Assembly: GCA_035476635.1 (NCBI GenBank) | Contig: DATILI010000298.1 | Location: 1-9,476, forward strand | Length of the DNA stretch: 9,476 nt | Direction of reading: 5' to 3' | Source of the DNA: DATILI01 sp035476635 | GTDB taxonomy: Bacteria > Pseudomonadota > Gammaproteobacteria > Burkholderiales > Burkholderiaceae_C | Shown here: one piece after another, positions 1 to 6,264 of the stretch | Numbering within the stretch: the stretch's first letter is position 1 | How the letters are laid out: every line of letters begins with the position of its first letter | Notes under the pieces: model-generated | What the model was told of the DNA's origin: nothing | Database searches by the model: none | Seen by the model: the letters and a program-made list of their open reading frames with translations, nothing else | Position numbers and translations under genes: made by a program

Positions 1-764
1 CGGTCCAGATAGCTTTGCACCGCCCACACCGGCAGCGTCGCCACGCCGCGGCCGCTGGCCACCAGTTGCAGCATGGCGATGGTCAGCTCGGTGGTGCGGC
101 GTGCCGGCTTGATGCCGGCCGGCTCGAGCACCTGGCGCACCAGGTCCAGCATCTCGTCGGGCACCGGGTAGGTGATCAGCGTTTGCTTCGCGAAATCCTT
201 GGCGGTCAGGTAAGGCTTGGCCACCAGCGGATGGCTGTTGGCCAGCAGTGCCACGATCTCGAAACTGAACAGCGGGTGGAAGTCCACCGTCTCGCCGGCA
301 TCCCGTTCGGAGACGATGGCCACGTCGGCCCGGTCCTGCAGCACCAGGGCAATCGGGTCGGGGTGGAAGCCCGAAACGATGTCCAGCTCGACTTCGGGCC
401 AGCGGGTGCGCAGGGAGTCCATCGCCGGCATCAGCCAATCGAAGCAGGTATGGCACTCCACCGCGATGCGTAGCTGGCCGGCGCGGCCAAGCGCCAGGCG
501 TGCCACGTCGCGCTCGGCCTCTTCGATTTGCGGCAGCACCGCGTCGGCCAGGGCCAGCAGGCGCAGGCCGGTGGTGCTGAACTGCGGCGGCACGGACTTG
601 CGTTCGAACAGTGCGGCGCCATAGCGTTCCTCCAGCAGCTTGACCTGGTGCGACAGCGCCGATTGCGTGAGGTTGAGCAATTGCGCGGCACGCACCAGGC
701 TGCCACTGTCGCGCAGGGCGACCAGGGTACGCAGGTGGCGGATCTCGAGGACGGATTGAATCAT
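1..764 (-). CDS. metR: MetR, LysR-family regulator of methionine genes (3' end cut by window)
   Basis: This minus-strand frame is open from an ATG at 764 to the window edge, giving 254 residues of a family usually a little over 300 long. The C-terminal end of the effector domain is therefore missing. The N-terminus is a LysR-type winged helix-turn-helix, with the recognition helix around residues 32-46 (LTQSALSHQVKLLEE). The effector domain contains the stretch VECHTCFDWLMPAMDSLR, which I recognise as typical of MetR. In the known family, MetR binds homocysteine and activates metE and sometimes metH while repressing itself. The gene is divergent from metE with about 100 bp between them, the classic metR-metE arrangement, so the assignment rests on both sequence and context. 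I see no strong Shine-Dalgarno sequence before the ATG. No frameshift is visible. Confidence 0.93.
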   Translation of the reverse strand, partial: MIQSVLEIRHLRTLVALRDSGSLVRAAQLLNLTQSALSHQVKLLEERYGAALFERKSVPPQFSTTGLRLLALADAVLPQIEEAERDVARLALGRAGQLRIAVECHTCFDWLMPAMDSLRTRWPEVELDIVSGFHPDPIALVLQDRADVAIVSERDAGETVDFHPLFSFEIVALLANSHPLVAKPYLTAKDFAKQTLITYPVPDEMLDLVRQVLEPAGIKPARRTTELTIAMLQLVASGRGVATLPVWAVQSYLD

Positions 765-820
765 TAGAAATATTCAAGTTGAAAGGCAATATCTTTCGTT
801 TGAATAATATTGGAAATTCC
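756..820. promoter_or_regulatory. metR-metE divergent control region with TTGAA/TTCAA half-sites
   Basis: This AT-rich stretch lies in an otherwise GC-rich window. It holds half-sites TTGAAT (756-761, inside the first metR codons), ATTCAA (772-777), TTGAAA (779-784) and TTGAAT (800-805). TTCAAGTTGAA at 773-783 is a perfect palindrome around one base. TATTCAA (771-777) and TTGAATA (800-806) form an outer inverted repeat. GAAAG/CTTTC (781-785/793-797) and GGAAATTCC (812-820) are further dyads. The published E. coli MetR site has TGAA and TTCA half-sites, so MetR binding is a reasonable inference, though the exact TGAA-N5-TTCA spacing is not present. A possible metE promoter is TTGAAA (779-784), an 18-bp spacer, and AATAAT (803-808). 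Confidence 0.55.
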
Positions 821-851
821 CCGACCATGCCCATCCTGAATCGAAACATGA

Positions 852-857
852 GAAGGA
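852..857 (+). promoter_or_regulatory. Ribosome binding site of metE
   Basis: GAAGGA lies 7 bases before the ATG at 865, a good Shine-Dalgarno match at normal spacing. It supports this start for metE. Confidence 0.7.
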
Positions 858-864
858 AAAGGAA

Positions 865-3216
865 ATGGTCCGTACACATACCCTGGGCTTTCCGCGCATG
901 GGCGCCCACCGGGAACTGAAGGCCGCGCTGGAACAGCACTGGCGCGGCGAGATCGATGCGGCTGCGCTTGAAGGCGTTGGCGCCGACCTGCGCGCGCACC
1001 ATTGGGCGGTGCAGCAAGCGGCGGGGCTGGACTTCGTCACGGTCGGCGATTTTGCCTTCTACGACCACGTCGCCAACCATATCCAACTGCTCGGCTGCGA
1101 GCCCGCGCGCTTTGAATTCAGCGGTGACGAGCCCGAGCTGGCGCGCTACTTCACCATGGCGCGCGGCGCCCAGGCCGCCGCAGAGGCCGGGCATACCGGG
1201 CACGGCGAGGGCTGCGGCTGCGCGCAAGCGGGCGGGGAAGATGGCCGCTTCGCCCTGGAAATGACCAAGTGGTTCGACACCAACTACCACTACCTGGTCC
1301 CCGAGTTTCGTGCCGATACCGAGTTTCGCCTGGCGTCCGAGCGGCTGTTCGCCGAGGTCGCCCAGGCCATGCAGGCCGGGCACAAGGCCAAGGTGGTGCT
1401 GCTCGGGCCTTTGAGCTTCCTGTGGCTTGGCAAGGAAAAGCAGAACGGGAAAGAGGCCGGCTTCGACCGCTTCGACCTGCTGGAGAAACTGCTGCCGGTC
1501 TATACGCAGATCCTGAACCGCCTGCAGGCGCAGGGCGTGGAGTGGGTGCAGATCGACGAGCCCATCCTTGGCCTTGATTTGCCCGACCGTTGGCGCCATG
1601 CGTTCGAGCCTGTCTATTGGCGGCTGACGCGCAGCGGCGTGAAGGTGATGCTCGCCACCTACTTCTCGCCGCTGTCCGATAACCTGCGCATGGCCTGCCA
1701 ACTGGCCGTGGCGGGGCTGCATGTGGACGCGGTGCGCGCGAGCGAGGAATTGATCGGCGTGGCCGACTGGCTGCCGAGCCACAAGGTGCTGTCGCTGGGC
1801 ATCGTGGATGGCCGCAACATCTGGCGGACCGATCTGGACGCCGCTTTTGCCAAGCTGTACCGGGCGGCCGACAAGCACGGCGGCGAGGTCTGGCTGGCGC
1901 CCTCGTGCTCGCTGCTGCATGTGCCCTTCAGCCTGCAGGGCGAAACCGGGCTGGATGCCGAACTCAAGTCTTGGCTGGCCTTTGCGGTGGAAAAGTTGTC
2001 TGAACTGCGCGTGCTGCGCTGTGCGCTGCGAGGCGAAGAGGCGCTGGTGCAGGCCGAGCTCGATGCATCGCGCGCCGCCATCGCCGCACGCCGCGCCAGC
2101 CCGCGCGTGCACCGCGAGGACGTGGCCGCGCGCCTGGAAGCCGCGGCCCCCCGGGCCGACCAGCGCGCCTCAAGTTTCGACGCGCGCCAGCCGCTGCAAC
2201 GCCAGCGCTTCAAGCTGCCGCTCTTGCCCACCACCACGATCGGCTCGTTCCCGCAAACGGCTGACATTCGCGCCGCTCGCGCCGCCTTCAAGCGCGGGCA
2301 ACTGACCGAAGCGCAGTACCGCGAAAAAATGCGCAGCGAGATCACGCTGGCGGTGCGCAAGCAGGAAGCGCTGGGCCTGGACGTGCTGGTGCATGGCGAG
2401 GCCGAGCGCAACGACATGGTGGAATACTTTGGCGAGCAGCTCGACGGCTTTGCCTTCACCGCCAACGGCTGGGTGCAGTCGTACGGTTCACGCTGCGTCA
2501 AGCCGCCCATCATCTACGGCGACGTGGCGCGGCCCAGGCCGATGACGGTGGTGTGGACGGCCTACGCCCAGAGCCTGAGCGACAAGCCGATGAAGGGCAT
2601 GCTCACCGGGCCCATCACCATCCTGCAATGGTCCTTCGTGCGCGACGACCAGCCGCGAAGCAGGACGGCGCAGCAGATCGCCTGGGCCATCCGCGACGAG
2701 GCGGTCGACCTGGAGCAAGCGGGCATCGGCATCATCCAGATCGACGAGCCGGCCATCCGCGAAGGGTTGCCGCTGCGGCGCGCGGGCTGGAAGCCCTATC
2801 TCGCCTGGGCCACGAAGGCGTTTCGCATCAGCGCCTCCGGTGTGCGCGACGATACGCAGATCCACACCCACATGTGCTACGCGGAATTCAACGACATCCT
2901 GCCGGAGATCGCCGCGATGGACGCCGACGTGATCACCATCGAGACCAGCCGCTCGGACATGGAGTTGCTGCGCGGCTTCGGCGATTTCAAGTACCCCAAC
3001 GAAATCGGCCCCGGTGTCTACGACATCCATTCGCCGCGCGTGCCGACGGTGGACGACATGGTGCGGCTCCTGCGCAAGGCGCAGGCGGTGTTTCCCGCCG
3101 GGAACCTGTGGATCAACCCGGACTGCGGGCTCAAGACGCGCGGCTGGCCCGAGACCGAAGCGGCGCTGGCGAACATGGTCAAGGCGGCGCAGACGCTGCG
3201 TGCCCAGGTCGCCTAG
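865..3216 (+). CDS. metE: MetE, cobalamin-independent methionine synthase
   Basis: The 783-residue protein transfers the methyl group from 5-methyltetrahydropteroyltri-L-glutamate to homocysteine to make methionine in the cytosol, without B12. The N-terminal half starts MVRTHTLGFPRMG. The catalytic C-terminal half begins near residue 450 (LPTTTIGSFPQT). The zinc ligands are visible as H669 and C671 (HTHMCYAEF), E693 (TIETSRSD) and C754 (NPDCGLKTRGW). All four sit exactly 28 residues after the E. coli ligands H641, C643, E665 and C726. The protein is about 30 residues longer than the 753-residue E. coli enzyme, and a major part of this is an insert near residues 102-128 with H110, H113, C117 and C119. 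Start choice is supported by a GAAGGA ribosome site. The gene is divergent from metR, its likely activator, and its TAG overlaps the stop of the convergent transporter gene. No cobalamin riboswitch precedes it. Confidence 0.98.
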   Translation: MVRTHTLGFPRMGAHRELKAALEQHWRGEIDAAALEGVGADLRAHHWAVQQAAGLDFVTVGDFAFYDHVANHIQLLGCEPARFEFSGDEPELARYFTMARGAQAAAEAGHTGHGEGCGCAQAGGEDGRFALEMTKWFDTNYHYLVPEFRADTEFRLASERLFAEVAQAMQAGHKAKVVLLGPLSFLWLGKEKQNGKEAGFDRFDLLEKLLPVYTQILNRLQAQGVEWVQIDEPILGLDLPDRWRHAFEPVYWRLTRSGVKVMLATYFSPLSDNLRMACQLAVAGLHVDAVRASEELIGVADWLPSHKVLSLGIVDGRNIWRTDLDAAFAKLYRAADKHGGEVWLAPSCSLLHVPFSLQGETGLDAELKSWLAFAVEKLSELRVLRCALRGEEALVQAELDASRAAIAARRASPRVHREDVAARLEAAAPRADQRASSFDARQPLQRQRFKLPLLPTTTIGSFPQTADIRAARAAFKRGQLTEAQYREKMRSEITLAVRKQEALGLDVLVHGEAERNDMVEYFGEQLDGFAFTANGWVQSYGSRCVKPPIIYGDVARPRPMTVVWTAYAQSLSDKPMKGMLTGPITILQWSFVRDDQPRSRTAQQIAWAIRDEAVDLEQAGIGIIQIDEPAIREGLPLRRAGWKPYLAWATKAFRISASGVRDDTQIHTHMCYAEFNDILPEIAAMDADVITIETSRSDMELLRGFGDFKYPNEIGPGVYDIHSPRVPTVDDMVRLLRKAQAVFPAGNLWINPDCGLKTRGWPETEAALANMVKAAQTLRAQVA

Positions 3217-4028
3217 CTGTTCAGGCCCTTCCAGAACATGTAGGCGGCCAGCACATAGAGGATGCTGGCGAACACGCGCTTGAGCTTGCCCACCGGCAGG
3301 CTGTGCGCGGCCCTGGCGCCCAGCGGCGCGGTGAACACGCTGCACAGCGCGATCACCGCCAGCGCGGGCAGCCAGATGTAGCCGAACGAGCCGGCCGGCA
3401 GGTCTTGCAAGCTCTGGCCGCTGATGACGTAGCCCAGCACGTTGGCCACCGCAATCGGAAAACCCAGGGCCGCCGAGGTGGCCACGGCATTGTGGATCGC
3501 CACGTTGCACCAGGCCATGAACGGCACGCTGATGAAGCCGCCGCCCGCGCCGACCAGGCCCGAGAGAAAGCCGATGGCGCCGCCTGCGGCCAGCTGCCCC
3601 GCGGTGCCGGGAAGCTGCCGCGTGGGCTTGGGCTTCTTGTCCAGGAACATCTGCGTGGCCGAGAAGCCGACGAAGAGGCCGAAGAAGATGGCCAGGTACG
3701 AACCCTTGAGCAGCGCGAACACGCCCAGGCTGGCCACGATGCTGCCCAGCACGATGCCCGGCGCCAGACGTTTGACGATGTCCCAGCGCACGGCCCCGCG
3801 CTGGTGGTGCGCACGCACGCTGGAGATCGAGGTGAACATGATGGTGGCCATCGACGTGGCGATGGCCATCTTCACCGCGAGGTCGGGCGCGACGCCGCGG
3901 TTGGACATGATGATGGTGATGAAGGGAACCATCAGCATGCCACCGCCGATGCCGAGCAGGCCGGCGAGAAAGCCGGTGCCGATACCCAGCAGGGCGAGTT
4001 CAACGATCAGCAGAGGTTCGAGCGACAT
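3213..4028 (-). CDS. TSUP (TauE/SafE, formerly DUF81) family membrane transporter
   Basis: This is a 271-residue integral inner-membrane protein with several hydrophobic helices; the family usually has about eight. The N-terminal part carries FLAGLLGIGGGMLMVPF, and the second half repeats the pattern as FLSGLVGAGGGFISVPF. This internal duplication with GxGGG motifs is the hallmark of TauE/SafE proteins. Known relatives export sulfite or sulfonates, or take up other organic acids, and the substrate here cannot be read from sequence. I chose the ATG at 4028 (MSLEPLLIVELALLG) because the helix begins directly after it. A GTG at 4127 would add 33 residues without family character, but it has an AGGA upstream, and the ATG has no clear Shine-Dalgarno sequence. 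The gene is convergent with metE and shares a CTAG at the stops. A sulfur link with methionine synthesis is suggestive only. Confidence 0.92.
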   Translation of the reverse strand: MSLEPLLIVELALLGIGTGFLAGLLGIGGGMLMVPFITIIMSNRGVAPDLAVKMAIATSMATIMFTSISSVRAHHQRGAVRWDIVKRLAPGIVLGSIVASLGVFALLKGSYLAIFFGLFVGFSATQMFLDKKPKPTRQLPGTAGQLAAGGAIGFLSGLVGAGGGFISVPFMAWCNVAIHNAVATSAALGFPIAVANVLGYVISGQSLQDLPAGSFGYIWLPALAVIALCSVFTAPLGARAAHSLPVGKLKRVFASILYVLAAYMFWKGLNS

Positions 4029-4102
4029 GAGGATAGAGGCGGGGTGTTGGGTGTCGAGCGAAGGGCCTGCGCCAGGAGTGCAAGGCAGGCCGCTCAAACC
4101 AG

Positions 4103-4128
4103 AAAAAAAGGTGTCTGCAAGTGCCACC
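4103..4128 (-). terminator. Possible weak terminator upstream of the transporter gene (minus strand)
   Basis: Read on the minus strand, GGTG and CACC (4125-4128 and 4110-4113) flank an 11-base loop and are followed by seven T residues (4109-4103). The stem is only four pairs with poor continuation, so this is tentative. It could end transcripts from the candidate RNA gene or the lipoprotein genes before the transporter gene. Confidence 0.25.
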
Positions 4129-4138
4129 GGACCGGCAT

Positions 4139-4156
4139 CCTGAACCGGGGTTCAGG
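4139..4156. repeat. Perfect hairpin-forming inverted repeat
   Basis: CCTGAAC (4139-4145) and GTTCAGG (4150-4156) can form a 7-bp stem with a four-base loop. There is no T-run directly after it on either strand, so it is not a standard terminator. It lies two bases from the closing stem of the candidate structured RNA and may be its 3' flanking hairpin. Confidence 0.6.
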
Positions 4157-4158
4157 TG

Positions 4159-4289
4159 GGCGAGGTCAACTTGAAGTTGGGTTCATCTGACGCGAGATGA
4201 TCACGCTCCTCAAGCGATGTTCCAAGCCCGGGCTCATAGAGCATTGGTTCAAGGAAATATAAAGCCCGGCAAGCACTGCAGACCTCGCC
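4159..4289 (-). ncRNA. ssrS: Candidate structured RNA, possibly 6S RNA (ssrS)
   Basis: This non-coding stretch is closed by a perfect 9-bp long-range inverted repeat: GACCTCGCC (4281-4289) and GGCGAGGTC (4159-4167). Read on the minus strand, a rod-like fold is possible: the closing stem, CUUG/CAAG, GGG/CCC, an open AU-rich middle, UCCU/AGGA, CCAA/UUGG and an apical GCUC/GAGC. Local alternatives include CAACTT-G-AAGTTG (4167-4179) and TCATCT/AGATGA (4183-4188/4195-4200). Parts of the sequence (ATATTTC, TGAGCCCGGGC, TGAACCCAAC) are reminiscent of E. coli 6S RNA. In many proteobacteria ssrS lies just downstream of zapA; here it is on the same strand with two lipoprotein genes between. 6S RNA binds sigma-70 RNA polymerase and tunes transcription in stationary phase. 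The true ends are unknown. The closed unit is about 130 nt, shorter than the usual roughly 180, so another ncRNA remains possible. Confidence 0.5.
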
Positions 4290-4318
4290 ATTGTAGGCGC
4301 TGCAGCGATGCAGGGAAA
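4290..4318 (-). promoter_or_regulatory. Possible promoter for the candidate structured RNA
   Basis: On the minus strand TACAAT (4295-4290) matches the -10 consensus at five of six bases and abuts the closing stem of the candidate RNA. At 17-bp spacing the -35 position reads TTTCCC (4318-4313), which is weak. The spacer contains a perfect 10-bp palindrome, CGCTGCAGCG (4298-4307). Transcription would begin near 4283. Confidence 0.4.
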
Positions 4319-4339
4319 CCGGATCGGTTCTGACCCGGT
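4317..4339 (-). terminator. Hairpin cluster after the second lipoprotein gene, possible weak terminator
   Basis: AACCG-GAT-CGGTT (4317-4329) is a short perfect hairpin. An overlapping alternative pairs ACCGG (4318-4322) with CCGGT (4335-4339). On the minus strand these follow the stop at 4354 by about 15 bases and run into TTTCCC, which is not a proper U-tract. They also overlap the -35 area of the candidate RNA promoter, so the function is open. Confidence 0.3.
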
Positions 4340-4353
4340 CGGTCGCAAGAGGC

Positions 4354-4947
4354 TTACTTGCGCAGTTCCGGGGAGTCGCCCAGGGCTTTGACCAGCTTGG
4401 CCAATGCGTCATTGGAAGCGCGCACGGCGGCAAGGGAGAAGTTGCTCTTGAACTCACTGAAACTTGCGCGGCCTTCACCGCTGACGCGCACGGTTTGCAG
4501 CACCTTGTTGTCACCGTCTGTAATGGCGCAGACCAAGTTCACGGTAAACAGGGTCGGAGGCCAAGTGACCAAACTATCGGACGAGGAGTTCGTCGCGATC
4601 TCTGGCGTGATCAGCAGTGAGATACCTTCACTCTTGAGGGCTGCCGTGTTCTTGGGGTCCTTGATCTTGGTTACGCCGCGGAACGTTTCCGACAGTGCCT
4701 TGTACAAGCCAGGCTCAAGGTCGCGGTACGGAAAATACCGGACTTTGTCGCCGCCACCGCCGGGGGTGGTGACTTCCAGCGCCCGCGAAGCATCGGACAT
4801 GTAATAGCCGACTTGCTTGTCAATGATCTTGTTGTCGCTCGAGGTTTTCAAGGCCGCGAGGTCGGAGTTCATGTTGATCGGGTGCGCGCAGCCAAAGAGG
4901 ACTGTGCAGGCCAGCACGGCGAATGCATAGGAAATAAAGCGCTTCAT
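4354..4947 (-). CDS. Putative lipoprotein of unknown function (second of a pair)
   Basis: The 197-residue product starts with MKRFISYAFAVLACTVLFGC, a lipoprotein signal peptide with lipobox LFGC and the acylated Cys at position 20. An Ala at +2 predicts release to the outer membrane by Lol sorting. The mature part has a GGGG run (PGGGGDKV), a segment GLYKALSETFRG, and a C-terminal part with alternating hydrophobic residues (LVCAITDGDNKVLQTVRVSGEG) and a helix-like end (ASNDALAKLVKAL). The general layout recalls YajG-type small lipoproteins, but this is weak and I do not assign a family. The gene follows the first lipoprotein gene by 20 bp on the same strand, so the two are likely cotranscribed. 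The upstream bases show no clear Shine-Dalgarno sequence. Its G+C content is lower than that of the flanking genes. Confidence 0.8.
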   Translation of the reverse strand: MKRFISYAFAVLACTVLFGCAHPINMNSDLAALKTSSDNKIIDKQVGYYMSDASRALEVTTPGGGGDKVRYFPYRDLEPGLYKALSETFRGVTKIKDPKNTAALKSEGISLLITPEIATNSSSDSLVTWPPTLFTVNLVCAITDGDNKVLQTVRVSGEGRASFSEFKSNFSLAAVRASNDALAKLVKALGDSPELRK

Positions 4948-4967
4948 GGTTCAGGATTCTTGACAGG

Positions 4968-5543
4968 TTAGTTGCGGATGGCTTTGACGAAGTCTGGGTC
5001 GCTTACGAAGGAGCCAACCAGTTTCTGCACCATCACCGGATAGTTGTTGGCCGCCAGCGGAATGGCCACCGCGCCGGCGAAGGCGCTTTCCCACTGATGG
5101 TCGATCCGTTTGACTTTGTCAAAGCGCAACTGGCCGTTCGTCTTGACGACGAAGCGCGCTTCGATCTGCCCGGCGTTGGTGCTGAGGCCTCCTGCGTCAA
5201 TGTTGTTTTTCAGCAAGGTGCCCGTAATCTCGACGCCAGATTGCGGGTTGTGCAGCTTTGCCAGTTCCAGTTCCTGCCGCAGGGCGGCGGCCAGGTAGTC
5301 ACCATAGTGGCTGCCAATCGGTGAAACCATGCTGTTGGCTCGAAGCGAGATCGAGTTGGCACCGGCCATGCCCGGAGTTACGCCGATCGCACCCACCTTG
5401 ACCGGACCGTTTCCGGCCTTCTTGAGCGTTTCGACATTGTCAATGGACGGCGCGTAGTTGGGTGCCGGGCCGGCACAGCCTACGAGAAACGCGGACGCGG
5501 CAATGGCCGCGGACAGGAAAACATTCCTGAACATTGGATGCAT
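4968..5543 (-). CDS. Putative lipoprotein of unknown function, faintly YajG-like (first of a pair)
   Basis: The 191-residue product has a signal peptide ending in lipobox LVGC with the acylated Cys at position 23, followed by AGPAPNY. An Ala at +2 suggests outer-membrane sorting. The mature domain shows SHYGDYLAAALRQELELAKL, then a beta-rich part (VEITGTLLKNNIDAG, IEARFVVKTNGQLRFDKVK) and a terminal YPVMVQKLVGSFVSDPDFVKAI. This order (a helix that would bind an unidentified partner, strands, then a final helix with SDxxF) recalls YajG-like lipoproteins, but I have no match to prove it. The ATG at 5543 is favoured over the one at 5534 because GAGGGG lies six bases before it. Unusually, it is followed closely by a second lipoprotein gene, and both are lower in G+C than zapA upstream. 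Their joint role is unknown, perhaps in the cell envelope. Confidence 0.82.
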   Translation of the reverse strand: MHPMFRNVFLSAAIAASAFLVGCAGPAPNYAPSIDNVETLKKAGNGPVKVGAIGVTPGMAGANSISLRANSMVSPIGSHYGDYLAAALRQELELAKLHNPQSGVEITGTLLKNNIDAGGLSTNAGQIEARFVVKTNGQLRFDKVKRIDHQWESAFAGAVAIPLAANNYPVMVQKLVGSFVSDPDFVKAIRN

Positions 5544-5549
5544 GGATTA

Positions 5550-5555
5550 CCCCTC
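5550..5555 (-). promoter_or_regulatory. Ribosome binding site of the first lipoprotein gene
   Basis: On the minus strand GAGGGG precedes the ATG at 5543 with a spacing of six bases. It is among the clearer ribosome sites in the window and decides between two nearby in-frame ATGs. Confidence 0.65.
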
Positions 5556-5572
5556 AATAGATTTTTTTGGAT

Positions 5573-5590
5573 TTGCACCACTCATTGCAA
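5573..5590. repeat. Short inverted repeat upstream of the lipoprotein pair
   Basis: TTGCA (5573-5577) and TGCAA (5586-5590) are separated by eight bases, about 30 bp before the first lipoprotein start, in the 111-bp gap after zapA. It could be an operator, or part of a promoter for the pair. No convincing -35/-10 set is visible nearby, though TAATAT occurs on the minus strand just upstream. Confidence 0.3.
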
Positions 5591-5621
5591 GTGGCGCGGA
5601 CGCGATATTAGCGTCTAACGA

Positions 5622-5638
5622 TGGCGACCAGGCCGCCA
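5622..5638 (-). repeat. Hairpin just after zapA
   Basis: TGGCG (5622-5626) and CGCCA (5634-5638) can form a 5-bp stem with a seven-base loop, 16 bases after the zapA stop on the minus strand. An overlapping pair ATGGC/GCCAT (5621-5625/5639-5643) competes with it. There is no T-run, so it is at most a weak or factor-dependent terminator. Confidence 0.25.
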
Positions 5639-5654
5639 GCCATGAGATCAAAAC

Positions 5655-6008
5655 CTAGAGCAGGTGGCCGTCGCCGCCCAGGGCGTTGTCCAGGCGCTGC
5701 AGCAGCGACCCCAGGCGGGGATCGGCGCCGGCGTCGGTGCTGCTGCCGGTTGCGGCGGTGGCGCCAATGGCCGCGGCGCTGGCCGGCGGCGCTTTCACGG
5801 GTGCCTCGGGGCGCTCGGCCAGGTCGAAGGCGAGGTTGAGCGCGGCGAGCACGGCGATGCGGTCGCGCGCCTTGATCTTGCCGGCGTCGCGGATCCTGCA
5901 CATGGCCGAATCCACGCGTTGCACCGCGTCGAGCAGGCGCGCCTCGCCGCCCTCTGGCGAGCCCAGCAGATAGCTCTGGCCCATGATCTGCACTTCAAGC
6001 TGCTTCAT
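5655..6008 (-). CDS. zapA: ZapA, cell-division protein that promotes FtsZ ring assembly
   Basis: The 117-residue cytosolic protein begins MKQLEVQIMGQSYLLGSPEGGEARLLDAV, a clear ZapA fold with the short beta hairpin and first helix. RIRDAGKIKARDRIAVLAALNLAFDLA follows, matching the family core. ZapA binds FtsZ and cross-links filaments at midcell. After about residue 68 there is an Ala/Pro/Thr-rich linker and then a helix, RLGSLLQRLDNAL, which would correspond to the coiled-coil end. The linker makes it slightly longer than many ZapA proteins. The gene starts three bases after the stop of the coiled-coil gene before it, so the two form an operon and may be translationally coupled; no strong Shine-Dalgarno sequence is visible. 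Confidence 0.95.
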   Translation of the reverse strand: MKQLEVQIMGQSYLLGSPEGGEARLLDAVQRVDSAMCRIRDAGKIKARDRIAVLAALNLAFDLAERPEAPVKAPPASAAAIGATAATGSSTDAGADPRLGSLLQRLDNALGGDGHLL

Positions 6009-6011
6009 GCT

Positions 6012-6242
6012 TCAGGAGGCTTCTTTCTGTGATGCCACGTTGCCGACCTCGGGCAGGCGCTCCAGCAGCGCTTCGACCCGGGCGCGCGCCGCGCTCAGGC
6101 GCGATTTGAGCGAGTCACGCTCGTGGGTGAGTGCATCGACCTGCTCGGCAAGCAAGGCATTGGTGCGCTGCAATTCCTCGTAGCGCACCAGAAGGCGCTC
6201 GACGCGCTCGGCAATCTGGTCGATTTGGGACGGTTGGGCCAT
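6012..6242 (-). CDS. Small ZapB-like coiled-coil protein encoded before zapA
   Basis: This encodes 76 residues from the ATG at 6242 (MAQPSQIDQIAERVERLL). Nearly the whole chain is a predicted coiled coil with heptad-like leucines (IAERVERLLVRYEELQRTNALLAEQVDALTHERDSLKSRL in sequence, shown by reading residues 9-49). Small proteins of this kind (ZapB, DUF904 or the TIGR02449 type) are often encoded just before zapA and are thought to act at the division site. Which of these families it belongs to cannot be settled by eye. A TTG at 6290 in frame would add 16 residues but looks less likely. The start has no obvious Shine-Dalgarno sequence, and a -10-like TACAAT lies only about 23 bases upstream, so the mRNA leader would be short. 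Confidence 0.85.
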   Translation of the reverse strand: MAQPSQIDQIAERVERLLVRYEELQRTNALLAEQVDALTHERDSLKSRLSAARARVEALLERLPEVGNVASQKEAS

Positions 6243-6264
6243 GGAGAAATGGGAGTAGAAAGGG

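Noticed and set aside
2488..3510. Minus-strand open frame of 340 codons opposite metE
   Set aside because: The MetE catalytic domain with all zinc ligands lies on the other strand; this product is a repetitive shadow.
2553..4190. Long plus-strand open frame of 545 codons across the end of metE and the transporter gene
   Set aside because: It runs out of frame through metE and antisense to the transporter gene, and its product is a low-complexity Arg/Gly/His-rich chain typical of GC-rich shadow frames.
4225..4269. AGCCCGGGCT palindrome and repeated AAGCCCGG as a possible mobile-element end
   Set aside because: No transposase, target duplication or further copy is visible, and the repeats are better explained as stems of the candidate RNA.
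4152..4514. Minus-strand frame of 120 codons over the candidate RNA and the end of the second lipoprotein gene
   Set aside because: It overlaps the lipoprotein gene in another frame, has no ribosome site and resembles no protein family; the long-range stem suggests RNA instead.
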